Assembly (NCBI GenBank): GCA_031292755.1
Contig: JARLGM010000059.1
Span: 1 to 35,516 of the forward strand
Direction of reading: 5' to 3'
Length of the DNA stretch: 35,516 nucleotides
DNA from: Candidatus Sulfopaludibacter sp.
GTDB taxonomy: Bacteria > Acidobacteriota > Terriglobia > Bryobacterales > Bryobacteraceae
In this document: in pieces, positions 8,080-16,673 of the stretch
Position numbering within the stretch: the first letter of the stretch is position 1
Layout: each line of letters begins with the position of its first letter
Notes under the pieces: model-generated
Database searches by the model: none
Told to the model about the DNA's origin: nothing
Seen by the model: the letters and a program-made list of their open reading frames with translations, nothing else
Made by a program: the position numbers and the translations under genes

Positions 8080-8587
8080 ACGTCGAGCGCTGCTCCGCTG
8101 GCTGGCCGCAATGGGTCCGCTGCGGGCGTGGGCGCAGACCGCCGGCTTCCCGGAAGACCAGGGCGAAACGCTGCGCGCGCTGGCCGCGGTCGTGCTTCCT
8201 GCCGAATTGGGCGCGGCCGGTCTGGAGCGCAGCGTTGCCGCGTTCGAGCGATGGGTTCGCGAGTACCGGCCGGGCGCGGAAATGGACCACGGCTACGGTT
8301 TCACGCGGCTGCGCTCGAAGCCTCCGTCACCCGCATCGGCTTACCTGCAACAACTGCGAGCGCTCCGCCTCTCCGGCGATGCGGCATCGAAACGCGCAGC
8401 GGTGGAGTCCGCGCTGGAAGAGGCCAAGGTGACCGCTCTGCCTCAGACTCCGGACGGCAGGCATGTAGCCTCGGACCTGATGGCGTTCTACTTCCGCTCC
8501 AGCGAGGCCAACGATCTCTGCTATCGCGCGCACATCGGCCGCGACGAGTGCCGCGGCCTTGCCGGGTCCGACCGGGAGCCCCGCTGA
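8045..8587 (+). CDS. Gluconate 2-dehydrogenase subunit 3-like, Tat-signalled
   Basis: A 180-residue protein of the gluconate-2-dehydrogenase subunit-3 type, the small subunit of membrane-bound FAD sugar dehydrogenases that carries the Tat signal and escorts the signal-less catalytic subunit. Here FERRALLRWLAAMGPLRAWA (residues 11-30) is a twin-arginine signal, followed by TLRALAAVVLPAELGAAG, the typical start of the family domain. TTG at 8045 has GGAGGA (8033-8038) six bases upstream and keeps the twin arginines; ATG 8018 lacks a ribosome site and ATG 8111 would remove the signal. The gene overlaps the porin by 35 bp and its TGA overlaps the ATG of the GMC gene, so translation is probably coupled. 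Confidence 0.75.
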   Translation: MRWPWTLSSSFERRALLRWLAAMGPLRAWAQTAGFPEDQGETLRALAAVVLPAELGAAGLERSVAAFERWVREYRPGAEMDHGYGFTRLRSKPPSPASAYLQQLRALRLSGDAASKRAAVESALEEAKVTALPQTPDGRHVASDLMAFYFRSSEANDLCYRAHIGRDECRGLAGSDREPR

Positions 8588-10176
8588 TGAAGCGCTACGA
8601 GTCGGACGTGTGCATCATCGGCGGCGGCATCACTGCGGCCATGCTCTCGGAAAAACTGCGGGAACTGCGGCCCGGCATCTCCATCACCGTAGTCGAAGCC
8701 GGCAATAGGTTTTTCGATCTCGCCGCCCGTATGCAGGCCCGCGAGCGCAGCATCAGGTATGCCGAGAATCCCTGGCCCGGCGACTTCATCGGCGACCAGG
8801 CGGCTAAAGGCCTCATCTCGCGCACCATGGCTGTGGGCGGCTCAGCCCTACACTGGGGCGGCACGTGCAATCGCTTTTCCGAAGAGGATCTGCGGTTGAA
8901 ATCCATGTACGGTCTCCACGTCGATTGGCCTTTGGAGTGGACCGGGTTGGAGAAGTTCTACTGCGAAGCCGAACGCCGTCTGGGCGTTTCCGGAGAGCCC
9001 AGCCCGCTTCCCGAAGACCGCCGCTCCGAGCCGTATCCCATGCCCGCCATGGTGATGTCACACAACCTGATCGAGCTCAAAAAGTGGGCCCAGCAGAGCG
9101 GCATTCCCTTCTGGACCACACCCCAGGCCAAGAATACCCAGCCCTACGGCGGCCGCGCGCCATGCATCCGCTGCAACACCTGCTCCATCTGCCCCACCGG
9201 CGCGCGCTACTCGCCCGACTTCACTTTCAAGCGCCTGCTAGAGACCAGGAACTTCACTCTGCACGAGCGCACCCTGGTGCGCCAACTGGTGCTCGATGAC
9301 GCCCGCCCCACCGTGGCCGCCGCGCAAGCGGTGAATCGCGATGCGCCGGACGATCCCATCGAGTATCGCGCGCCGGTGTTTGTACTGGCATCGGGCTACT
9401 GCTGGAGCCCGCACCTGCTGCTGCTTTCCAGGTGCTCGCGTTTCCCTGACGGGCTCGCCAACAAATCCCAACTGGTGGGAAGGTACATGTGCGGGCACGC
9501 CTTTATTTCGGCACAGATCGAGATCGACGCCAGGATATATCCCGGTATGAACGAACAACACGGCTTGATCTCGCGGCAGTTCTTCCGCTGCAGGCCGGAC
9601 GCCCCATTCATTCGTCACGACCTGCGCATCTGGGAGAGCGCCGCCGGCCACGACCCGCGTCTGCGCTCGGCCGGAGGGCGCCTCCTCTTGGGCGATGAAC
9701 TCCTGGCGGACTGGCGCGAGCGCGCCCGGCGCGGCACCGCGCGTGTACGCGGATACTACGACGTGCACCCCGGCCGCGACAGCAGCCTCACCCTGGATGA
9801 GTCATCCCGCAATCGCTGGAGCGACCCCATGCCCCGGATCGAACACCGGCCCGATGCGGCTTCGCAGGCGCGCCGGCAATTCACCCGCGACCACTTCCAG
9901 CAGCTCTTTCAAAAGCTGGCGCAGGCAGGCAACGGAAAGATCCTCAACACCAGCGAGGGCAATTATTGGGACCATCCGGCCGGAGGCTGCCGCATGGGCA
10001 GCGACCCGGCGGCCAGCGTTTGCGACAGTTACGGGCAGACCCACGATCACGAGAACCTCTTCGTGGCCGGTTCGCCGACCCTGCCCAACGCCGGATGCAC
10101 CAACGGCACCCTGACATTTGTGGCGTTGACCCTGCGTTCGGCCGGGCGCATCGCGGAGAGGTTCCGAAAAGCATGA
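8587..10176 (+). CDS. GMC-family FAD oxidoreductase with four-Cys motif
   Basis: A 529-residue glucose-methanol-choline flavoprotein: FAD-binding CIIGGGITAAM near residue 10, GGSALHWGG loop at 84-92, and the catalytic pair His463 (WDHPAGGCRMG) and Asn506 (NAGCTNGTLTF). A cysteine motif CIRCNTCSICP (C193, C196, C199, C202) precedes TGARYSP, resembling the iron-sulfur or cysteine-rich segment of FAD-dependent sugar dehydrogenases. The protein lacks its own signal peptide and fits the pattern in which the Tat-signalled subunit encoded just upstream carries it across the membrane. The likely reaction is oxidation of a sugar or polyol with electrons passed to the respiratory chain; no cytochrome c gene follows in this window, so the electron acceptor is unclear. 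Confidence 0.85.
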   Translation: MKRYESDVCIIGGGITAAMLSEKLRELRPGISITVVEAGNRFFDLAARMQARERSIRYAENPWPGDFIGDQAAKGLISRTMAVGGSALHWGGTCNRFSEEDLRLKSMYGLHVDWPLEWTGLEKFYCEAERRLGVSGEPSPLPEDRRSEPYPMPAMVMSHNLIELKKWAQQSGIPFWTTPQAKNTQPYGGRAPCIRCNTCSICPTGARYSPDFTFKRLLETRNFTLHERTLVRQLVLDDARPTVAAAQAVNRDAPDDPIEYRAPVFVLASGYCWSPHLLLLSRCSRFPDGLANKSQLVGRYMCGHAFISAQIEIDARIYPGMNEQHGLISRQFFRCRPDAPFIRHDLRIWESAAGHDPRLRSAGGRLLLGDELLADWRERARRGTARVRGYYDVHPGRDSSLTLDESSRNRWSDPMPRIEHRPDAASQARRQFTRDHFQQLFQKLAQAGNGKILNTSEGNYWDHPAGGCRMGSDPAASVCDSYGQTHDHENLFVAGSPTLPNAGCTNGTLTFVALTLRSAGRIAERFRKA

Positions 10177-10217
10177 AGATCGCATGCGAATCATGAAAAG
10201 GCGAAATAGTCAGGAGA

Positions 10218-10886
10218 ATGCCATTGGAAAATATTGTCCTGTTGGGGTCATCGGGTCATGCGAATGTCATCATCGACATCGTGGAAAAAGAGGGACGATA
10301 CAACCTTGTTGGCCTGCTTGACCCGGTTCGAAGTATCGGAGAGACGGCGCTCGGCTATCCCGTTCTTGGCCATGAAATCGATCTTCCCCAGTTGATTCCG
10401 GCGCGCCGGCTCAACGGGATACTCGTCGCCATCGGTGACAACCATGTTCGCGCCCAGGCTGCGGCCAGGATCGTCGATCTCTGCCCCGGCCTCCCCTTCG
10501 TAAACGCCGTTCACCCCACGGCCGGCATCGGGAAAGAAACGACCCTCGGCCCGGGCACCGTCGTCATGGCCGGAGCCGTCGTAAACCCGTGTTGCCGGGT
10601 CGGCCGGTTGTGCATTGTGAACACCAAAGCGTCGCTCGACCACGATTCGGTGATGGCCGATTTTTCCAGTCTGGCCCCCGGAGTCACCACCGGAGGAAAC
10701 TGCCGGATCGGCAGTTATTCCGCCGTCAGTATCGGCGCGGTGCTCCGCCACGGAATAACCATCGGCGAGCACTGCGTGGTTGGCGCCGGCGCATTAGTTT
10801 TGAACGATATCGATCCTTTTTGTGTCGCCTACGGAATCCCCGCCAGGAAAATCAGAGATAGAAAAAAAGGCGATCCATACCTGTAA
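10218..10886 (+). CDS. NeuD/PglD-like sugar O/N-acyltransferase
   Basis: A 222-residue protein of the NeuD/PglD type: an N-terminal Rossmann-like nucleotide-sugar binding part (IVLLGSSGHANVIIDIVEKEG, in parts; GLLDP) and a C-terminal left-handed beta-helix with hexapeptide repeats (IGKETTLGPGTVVMAGAVV, CRIGSYSAVSIGAV, VVGAGALVLNDI). The family acetylates UDP-amino sugars or sialic acid precursors. His and Asp residues in NTKASLDHDSVM match the usual catalytic histidine region. ATG 10218 sits one base after AGGAG; the in-frame TTG at 10224 has better spacing and may be the real start. A promoter for the next gene lies directly downstream. No other sugar-biosynthesis genes flank it, so the substrate is unknown. 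Confidence 0.83.
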   Translation: MPLENIVLLGSSGHANVIIDIVEKEGRYNLVGLLDPVRSIGETALGYPVLGHEIDLPQLIPARRLNGILVAIGDNHVRAQAAARIVDLCPGLPFVNAVHPTAGIGKETTLGPGTVVMAGAVVNPCCRVGRLCIVNTKASLDHDSVMADFSSLAPGVTTGGNCRIGSYSAVSIGAVLRHGITIGEHCVVGAGALVLNDIDPFCVAYGIPARKIRDRKKGDPYL

Positions 10887-10904
10887 AGCGCCGCCGCTCC
10901 CGGG

Positions 10905-10913
10905 TGATATAAT
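10905..10913 (+). promoter_or_regulatory. Extended -10 promoter for the radical SAM gene
   Basis: TGATATAAT (10905-10913) is an exact TGnTATAAT extended -10 element in the 54-bp gap after the acyltransferase stop. The predicted start site near 10920 leaves a leader of about 20 bases before the radical SAM ATG at 10941. No good -35 box is visible, as is usual for extended -10 promoters. Confidence 0.6.
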
Positions 10914-10940
10914 GGTTGTTTAGGCACCCAAACTCTCAAA

Positions 10941-12647
10941 ATGTCTCCCCATCCGAAAGGCACCCAGGCTCGCATTTTGCTTAGCTCCGTGTTCGGTCCC
11001 TATGCCCAGGACGACGAATTCGGCAGCCGCAAAATCAACCCCATGGAGCTGTATCATAACCAGGTGACGCGCGAGCAGGGTCCCTTCTCGCTGCGTATGT
11101 TCCACCGCTCGTGGGGCATCCTGATGATCCAGCAGAACATTTCCTCACCCACTACGGTGCTGGACTTTCCCACGCGGGAGGCTTTCGAAGCCGAACTCAC
11201 CGCCAACCGGTACGACATCGTCGGCATCTCCTCCATCATCGTCAACGTGGGCAAGGTGCGCGAGATGTGCCGCATCGTACGCAAACTGTCGCCCCAGTCG
11301 GCCATCGTAATCGGCGGACACGTCGCGGCCATTCCCGGCGTGGAACTGATGGTGGATGCCGACTACATCGTGCGCGGCGACGGCATTTCCTGGATGCGCC
11401 GCTTCCTCGGCGAAGATCCCGCCGCCCCCATCCGCCATCCGGAAATCGTCTCCGGTTTCGACGCGCGCACTCTCGGTCTGAAACTGCCGCAGCGCAGAGG
11501 CGCCACCGCGGCCACCATCATTCCTTCGGTGGGCTGCCCGCTCGGCTGCAACTTCTGCACCACGTCCGCTTTCTTCGGCGGCAAGGGCCGCTACCTGAAC
11601 TTCTACGATTCCGGGGACGAACTGTATTCGGTGATGTCCCACATGGAAGCCAGCCTCGGCGTGAAATCGTTCTTCATGATGGACGAGAATTTCCTGCTCC
11701 ACAAGCGGCGCGCCCTGGAACTGCTGGAACGGATGAAGGAGCACCAGAAGCCCTGGGCGCTTTACGTGTTTTCGTCCGCCAACGCGATCAAACAGTACTC
11801 CATCCGCGAACTGGTGGAGTTGGGCGTCTCGTGGATCTGGATGGGCCTCGAATCGCCGCACTCCGCCTACGCCAAGCTCAAGGGCCAGGACACCCTCACC
11901 CTGGCAGCCGAACTCCGCCAACACGGCATCAAGCTGCTCGGCTCCACCATCGTCGGGTTGGAGCACCACACACCGCAGAACATTCAGGAAGAGCTCGAAC
12001 ACGCCGTGGCGCACAACACGGACTTCCACCAGTTCATGCTGTATACGCCCGTTCCGGGTACCCCTCTGTTCCACCAGATGACTGAGGAAGGCCGCATGAT
12101 TCCCGGCGTCGACCTCGCCGACATTCACGGCCAGCACCAGTTCAACTTCGAACACGCCGCCATCTCCCGCGAGGATTCCAAACGCTGGCTGGATTGGGCC
12201 TTCCGCCGCGATTTCGAGCGCAACGGCCCCAGCATCTACCGCATCTGCCGCACCACCCTGGAAGGCTGGAAACGCTACAAGAACGACCCCGACCCGCGCG
12301 TCCGCGCGCGCTTCACCTGGGAAGCTCGCGCCTTGTCCGATGGCTACGCCGCCGCTCTCTGGGCCATGGAAAAGCACCTGCGGCGCACCAATCAGGCCGT
12401 CAGTCAGAAGGTGCGGGCGCTGCGCCAGGAAGTGGGCCGCGAATTCGGCCTGATGAGCCGCGTGGTATCCCGCGCGCTCGGCCCTGTCCTGCTATGGTCC
12501 ACCCGCCGGGAAGAAAAACGCCTGGCCGCGGGCCACACCTACGAGCCCACTCCCATCATCGAGCGCCGCAACTGGCCTGGCCTGGTAACCGGGGCAAGCG
12601 CTGCCACCGCCCCACTCACTGTCCCAACAAAATCCGTAGCGTCTTGA
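10941..12647 (+). CDS. Radical SAM protein with B12-binding-like N-terminal domain
   Basis: A 568-residue protein. Residues about 60-160 form a Rossmann-type domain (YDIVGISSIIVNVGKV, IVIGGHVAAIP, DADYIVRGDGISW) like the B12-binding domain of class B radical SAM enzymes, but I do not see the DxHxxG cobalamin-ligand motif. The radical SAM core follows with C199-x3-C203-x2-C206 (GCPLGCNFCTTSAFF) for the 4Fe-4S cluster, a GGKGR segment and MDENFLL. The C-terminal ~150 residues are helical and basic and match no domain I recognise. Such proteins often modify lipids or secondary metabolites by methylation or methylthiolation; the substrate is unknown here. Its 3' end overlaps the convergent kinase gene by 32 bp. 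Confidence 0.83.
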   Translation: MSPHPKGTQARILLSSVFGPYAQDDEFGSRKINPMELYHNQVTREQGPFSLRMFHRSWGILMIQQNISSPTTVLDFPTREAFEAELTANRYDIVGISSIIVNVGKVREMCRIVRKLSPQSAIVIGGHVAAIPGVELMVDADYIVRGDGISWMRRFLGEDPAAPIRHPEIVSGFDARTLGLKLPQRRGATAATIIPSVGCPLGCNFCTTSAFFGGKGRYLNFYDSGDELYSVMSHMEASLGVKSFFMMDENFLLHKRRALELLERMKEHQKPWALYVFSSANAIKQYSIRELVELGVSWIWMGLESPHSAYAKLKGQDTLTLAAELRQHGIKLLGSTIVGLEHHTPQNIQEELEHAVAHNTDFHQFMLYTPVPGTPLFHQMTEEGRMIPGVDLADIHGQHQFNFEHAAISREDSKRWLDWAFRRDFERNGPSIYRICRTTLEGWKRYKNDPDPRVRARFTWEARALSDGYAAALWAMEKHLRRTNQAVSQKVRALRQEVGREFGLMSRVVSRALGPVLLWSTRREEKRLAAGHTYEPTPIIERRNWPGLVTGASAATAPLTVPTKSVAS

Positions 12648-14349
12648 TCTCGCCGTTGCGAATGTCAACCTGGTCGGACCCCTGCTTCCCGTCCTTTTCC
12701 ACGGTGATTTTGTAGCTTCCCGGCGCGAGTTGCAGCATCGCGTTGGTCACTTTGTCGATCCGCTTGCCGTTCACCAGGATGTTGGCGCCCGTGGGCGAAC
12801 TGCTCAGCATCAGCGTTCCGGTAATGGCGTGCAGCGTGACGGCCGGAATCTCGGGCGGATCGTGTCCTACCTCAAATTCGCGCCGTTCCACCTGATACCC
12901 CGGCATGGCGACAATTAGCGTATGCCTGCCCGGCGCGACATCCATGGTGCAGGGCGTCCTGCAGGTCGCGTCGGCCTGGCCGTCGATGGTAGCGCTGGCG
13001 CCCCCCGGACTGCTGATGATCGATACCGGCTGTGGCATCGCCGGAGCCCGCACCGCCACCGCCGGCGCCCTGGTCTCCGGTGGTTTGGTTTCCGGTGGTT
13101 TGGTCTCCGCCGGCGCGCTTTCCGGTGGAGGCGCCGCGGGCGCCGCCGGCATGGGGCTCGGCTTGGCGTCCGCCGCGTTGCCGCTCGCGCCCGGTTGTGC
13201 CGGCGCCGGTGGCTGTGACGACGGCGGCGCTTTCGTGTCAGCCGGTGTATCCGCCGTCGTCTGAGCCTGCTGCGGCTGGTGTTTCACGTTCAGCCACGGA
13301 ATGGCCTGCCACCCAATCAGCATCAGCAGCGCCGCGGCCATCAGAATCGCCAGCAGGAAGGGCACAAACCCGCTCTTCTGTTTGGCGCCCCGCTCGGCGG
13401 TCGTGGTGGCGTCCCCGCTGCGCACAGGCTTACGCGCCGGTGGCAGCGTCACCACCCGGCGCACTCCCGCATCGGCGATGGTCGGTTCGCTCAGGCTGCC
13501 GCCGCGCGGCATGGCCTTCCAATTCTTAGTGGCGCCGCAGGCCTTTTCCAGCGCCTCCACGAATTCCTGGCAGGTGGCGTACCGCTGGTCGGCTTTCTTG
13601 GAAAGGCCCTTCCGGATCACATTCTCGATACCCGCGCTCAGGCTCGGGTTCACGCGGTGGGGAGCCACCGGCTCCTCCGCCACAATCTTGTAAACCACCG
13701 TGGTCAGGTGCTCGCCGGTGTACGGCTTCTCGCCCGTCAGCATTTCGTACGCAATCACCGCCAGCGAAAACTGGTCGCTTCGCCCGTCTACCGCCTGCCC
13801 CTGCACCTGTTCCGGCGACATGTAGTGCGGTGTCCCCACGATCGAGCCGGTCATCGTGAACTGCTCCGACGTGGTGATCTTGGCGATGCCGAAATCCGCA
13901 ATCTTGGCGGTTCCGTCCCCCGCAATCATGATATTCGCCGGCTTGATGTCGCGATGCACAATGCTCTTGCCATGGGCGTAGTCCAGTGCCGCCGCCGTCT
14001 GGGCCAGAATGCTGAACATGCCCTCCGGCGTGATCGGCGTGGGGCCGGAAAGCACCTGGTCCAGCGTGGGCCCGTCCACGTATTCCATCGCGATGTAGGC
14101 CACGCCGTCCTGCTCTTCCACGTCGTAGATGGTGACAATCCCGGGGTGCGAGAGCATCCCCGCCGATCGGGCCTCCCGAAACAGGCGCTCCCGCAGTCGC
14201 TTTTGCTCTTCCCCGTTGGCTACGTCCGCCAGGCGAATGGTCTTAATTGCCACAGGCCGCCCGATATTCGGGTCGATCGCGTGGTATACCACCCCCATCG
14301 CCCCGCGGCCTAGTTCCCTGACGATTTTGTATCGCCCGATGCGATCCAT
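12616..14349 (-). CDS. Membrane Ser/Thr protein kinase with two PEGA domains
   Basis: A 577-residue PknB-type kinase. The N-terminal kinase domain has the glycine loop GRGAMGVVY (14-22), ATP-anchoring Lys36, catalytic HRDIKPAN (132-139, Asp134), DFG (152-154) and an activation loop rich in Ser/Thr (160-175). One membrane helix (about 328-348) is followed by a Pro/Ala/Thr-rich extracytoplasmic linker with tandem KPPET units (encoded near 13075-13115) and two PEGA domains (about 445-510 and 513-577; SIISSPGGASATIDG and LMLSSSPTGANILVNGKRI). PEGA domains are thought to bind envelope glycans or proteins. The gene is divergent from the Gfo/Idh oxidoreductase gene, with 105 bp between them. Targets are unknown. 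Confidence 0.92.
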   Translation of the reverse strand: MDRIGRYKIVRELGRGAMGVVYHAIDPNIGRPVAIKTIRLADVANGEEQKRLRERLFREARSAGMLSHPGIVTIYDVEEQDGVAYIAMEYVDGPTLDQVLSGPTPITPEGMFSILAQTAAALDYAHGKSIVHRDIKPANIMIAGDGTAKIADFGIAKITTSEQFTMTGSIVGTPHYMSPEQVQGQAVDGRSDQFSLAVIAYEMLTGEKPYTGEHLTTVVYKIVAEEPVAPHRVNPSLSAGIENVIRKGLSKKADQRYATCQEFVEALEKACGATKNWKAMPRGGSLSEPTIADAGVRRVVTLPPARKPVRSGDATTTAERGAKQKSGFVPFLLAILMAAALLMLIGWQAIPWLNVKHQPQQAQTTADTPADTKAPPSSQPPAPAQPGASGNAADAKPSPMPAAPAAPPPESAPAETKPPETKPPETRAPAVAVRAPAMPQPVSIISSPGGASATIDGQADATCRTPCTMDVAPGRHTLIVAMPGYQVERREFEVGHDPPEIPAVTLHAITGTLMLSSSPTGANILVNGKRIDKVTNAMLQLAPGSYKITVEKDGKQGSDQVDIRNGEIKTLRILLGQ

Positions 14350-14409
14350 CCAGTTCTAGTGATAGCACACGTGACGCGCCGTTCTTGCGATCGCTCCGTT
14401 CCCGCGCAC

Positions 14410-14437
14410 TTGACATCCAGGGTGAATTCCGGATAAC
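14410..14437 (+). promoter_or_regulatory. Sigma-70-type promoter for the Gfo/Idh gene
   Basis: TTGACA at 14410-14415 is a perfect -35 box; GATAAC at 14432-14437 (four of six) lies 16 bases downstream. The predicted start near 14444 leaves a leader of only about 11 bases before the ATG at 14455, and no Shine-Dalgarno sequence is visible, so translation may be near-leaderless. Confidence 0.5.
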
Positions 14438-14454
14438 ACGGTGTTGGGCTAATC

Positions 14455-15984
14455 ATGCAAGTATCGCGACGCTACTTCTTTTTTGGAAGCCTTTTGGCGG
14501 GTGCCGTGCCGCAACGCGGCTTCGGCAGCACCCCTTCGCTCAAAGCGTTGGGTTTCAAATCTTTCAACGACAAGCTCAACGTGGCTGCTATCGGCTTGGG
14601 CGGTCAGGGCGGTGCGGACCTCAACGATGCCGCCAAAACCGAAAACATCGTGGCCCTGTGCGACGTGGATTTCAATCGCGGCGCGGCCAACCTTAAGAAA
14701 TTCGACAAGCCGCCCAAATACAAGGATTTCCGCGTGATGCTGGACAAAGAAAAGAGCATCGACGCCGTCACCATCGGGATTCCCGATTTCATGCACGCCA
14801 CCGTGGCCCTGGCCTGCATGCAGCGCGGTAAGCACGTGTATTGCGAAAAGCCGCTGACGCGAACCCCCTGGGAAGCCCGCCTGCTCCTGAACGCCGCGGC
14901 AAAATATAAGGTAGCCACCCAGATGGGCAACCAGGGCTTCTCCCACGAATGCAATCGCGTGGCCGCCGAGATCGTCTGGAGCGGAGCCATCGGCAACGTG
15001 ACCGAGGCCCACGTCTCCACCACTCCCGGCACCCATCCCACGGGCTTGCACCAATTGCCTCCCGAAGAGCCCGTCCCCGCGCAACTGGATTGGGACCTGT
15101 GGCTCGGCGGCGCCGCGCCCCGCCCCTTCAGCAGCTATTACGTGCCTTACAACTGGCGCGGGTTCCTGGATTTCGGCACCGGGCAGATCGGCAATTGGGC
15201 CACCCACACCGCCGGACCCGTGCAGACGGCGCTGCAACTCGGCGCGCCCACCAGCCTCGAATGCGTCACCGTCAAGGGCCGCAGCTCCATCACCTATCCC
15301 GATGGCGCCATCGTGAAGCTGGAATTCCCCGCCCGCGGCGAAATGCCGGCCGTGACGGTCTACTATCACGATGGCCCGCGCGCCGGCGATTCGGAGGCAT
15401 ATCACGTGCCCGGTATGGCCAACGAAACCATTCTTCCACCGTCCAATAATCTGTCCGATAAGGGGCGCCCCATGGGACGAGGCGCGCTGGCCGGCGGAGC
15501 GGCGCCGGCCCGCCGCCCGGCAGGACGAGGCGCCCCTCCGGCCAACGCCCCGAGAACCGGCGCGGGCGGTCCCGGCGTGCGCGTATTCGGGGAGCCCGTG
15601 GGTCCCTCCAACCCCGGCATTCTCACCGGGAATGGAGCCGTGTTCATCGGCACCAAGGGCATCATGGCCACCTGCAATCGCGGCGAAGGCGTGTGGCTGC
15701 TGCCGGAAGCGCGCTGGAAGGATTATGTTCTGCCGCCGCAGTTGCTCACCCGCTCCCCCGGCCACATGCTGGATTGGGTGCGTGCCTGCAAGGGCGGCGA
15801 GCGTTCCTGCTCCGATTTCAGCATCACCGCCCCATACGCCAGTTGGCTGGCCCTTACCGCTATCGCCCTGCATGTCCCCGGCAAGCTCGAATGGGATGAC
15901 AAAAATCTGCGCTTCACCAACAGCCCAGAAGCCAATCGCTTTGTGAAGCCCGTCTTCCGCAAGGGTTGGGAACTGAAGCTGTGA
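14455..15984 (+). CDS. Exported Gfo/Idh/MocA-family oxidoreductase
   Basis: A 509-residue NAD(P)-dependent sugar oxidoreductase. The N terminus VSRRYFFFGSLLAGAV (residues 3-18) is a twin-arginine-type signal. The Rossmann motif GLGGQGG lies near 47-53 and the family hallmark Glu-Lys-Pro is in CEKPLTRTPW near 140. The C-terminal GFO/IDH/MOCA beta-sheet domain contains DWDLWLGGAA and NWRGFLDFGTGQIGNW, in parts. A Gly/Ala/Arg/Pro-rich insertion (about residues 337-375, encoded near 15463-15577) interrupts this domain and is not a family feature. The coupled downstream bicupin gene starts on its stop codon. Related exported enzymes carry bound NADP and act on sugars outside the cytoplasm; the substrate is unknown. 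Confidence 0.88.
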   Translation: MQVSRRYFFFGSLLAGAVPQRGFGSTPSLKALGFKSFNDKLNVAAIGLGGQGGADLNDAAKTENIVALCDVDFNRGAANLKKFDKPPKYKDFRVMLDKEKSIDAVTIGIPDFMHATVALACMQRGKHVYCEKPLTRTPWEARLLLNAAAKYKVATQMGNQGFSHECNRVAAEIVWSGAIGNVTEAHVSTTPGTHPTGLHQLPPEEPVPAQLDWDLWLGGAAPRPFSSYYVPYNWRGFLDFGTGQIGNWATHTAGPVQTALQLGAPTSLECVTVKGRSSITYPDGAIVKLEFPARGEMPAVTVYYHDGPRAGDSEAYHVPGMANETILPPSNNLSDKGRPMGRGALAGGAAPARRPAGRGAPPANAPRTGAGGPGVRVFGEPVGPSNPGILTGNGAVFIGTKGIMATCNRGEGVWLLPEARWKDYVLPPQLLTRSPGHMLDWVRACKGGERSCSDFSITAPYASWLALTAIALHVPGKLEWDDKNLRFTNSPEANRFVKPVFRKGWELKL

Positions 15985-16634
15985 GCCGGATAGGCCCGCC
16001 GGCCTGTTCCGCGCTTTTGATGTTCGCGGCGTGCCTGCACGCGGCTGTCGATAATGAGTTCGTCCATGTGATCCAGGCCCAGGTCCAGCCTCACGCGAAG
16101 GGCGCCCTGCACCGCCACGAATTCAATCGCGTGATCGTCGCTTTGGACGCCGGCGAGCTCACCACCGTCCACGAAGACGGGCGCAAGGAAACCCAGCACT
16201 GGAAGGCCGGCGACGTCTCCTGGGCTCCGGCCGCCGGCATGCACACCAGCGAGAACACCGGCGCCCGCCCGTTGCGTCTGGTGGAAGTGGAACTCAAAAA
16301 GCCCGCGCCCGCCGGGCCGGCCCCTCGCGACCCCGCACTCGATCCGGTAGCCCTCGATCCCCGCCATAATGTTCTCCTCTTCGAAAATCCGCAGGTGCGC
16401 GTCTTCCGCAGTTGGCGCGAACCCGGCGGCACCGAGAAGATGCACCGGCACGCCGGCTCCGGCCGCCTCTCGGTTCTGCTGACCGATGCGGATGCCGAGG
16501 TCCGTTCACCCGGCGGTTCCGTCACGCCTTTACATGCCGCCGCGGGCGACGTCCTGTGGAGCGGTCCGGTCACTCACGCGACCAAAAATACGGGGTCGCG
16601 GCGGCTGGAGATGATCGTCATCGAAGTCAAATGA
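15981..16634 (+). CDS. Secreted bicupin protein
   Basis: A 217-residue protein with a signal peptide (hydrophobic SALLMFAACLHA) and two cupin-like beta-barrels. The first has HAKGALHRHEFNRVIVALDAG; read in parts, HxH residues at the start of the motif and WKAGDVSWAPAAGMH at its end. The second has PGGTEKMHRHAGSGRLSVLL, then AAGDVLWSGPVTHATKN. Both carry the histidines expected for a metal site. GTG at 15981 overlaps the TGA of the preceding oxidoreductase gene (GTGA), so translation is coupled and a joint role on a sugar substrate is likely. Frame extension to TTG 15966 lies within the upstream gene and adds no signal features. Isomerase, dioxygenase or binding function cannot be chosen from sequence. 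Confidence 0.78.
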   Translation: MSRIGPPACSALLMFAACLHAAVDNEFVHVIQAQVQPHAKGALHRHEFNRVIVALDAGELTTVHEDGRKETQHWKAGDVSWAPAAGMHTSENTGARPLRLVEVELKKPAPAGPAPRDPALDPVALDPRHNVLLFENPQVRVFRSWREPGGTEKMHRHAGSGRLSVLLTDADAEVRSPGGSVTPLHAAAGDVLWSGPVTHATKNTGSRRLEMIVIEVK

Positions 16635-16673
16635 CGTATATCCGGCCCGGTAGTCCGTTGTATCCTGCAAGTA

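Noticed and set aside
11145..12377. 410-residue frame opposite the radical SAM gene
   Set aside because: No domain, low-complexity His/Val/Gly runs; the plus-strand gene has clear catalytic motifs.
14449..15873. 474-residue frame opposite the Gfo/Idh gene
   Set aside because: Shadow of a gene with strong domain evidence on the other strand.
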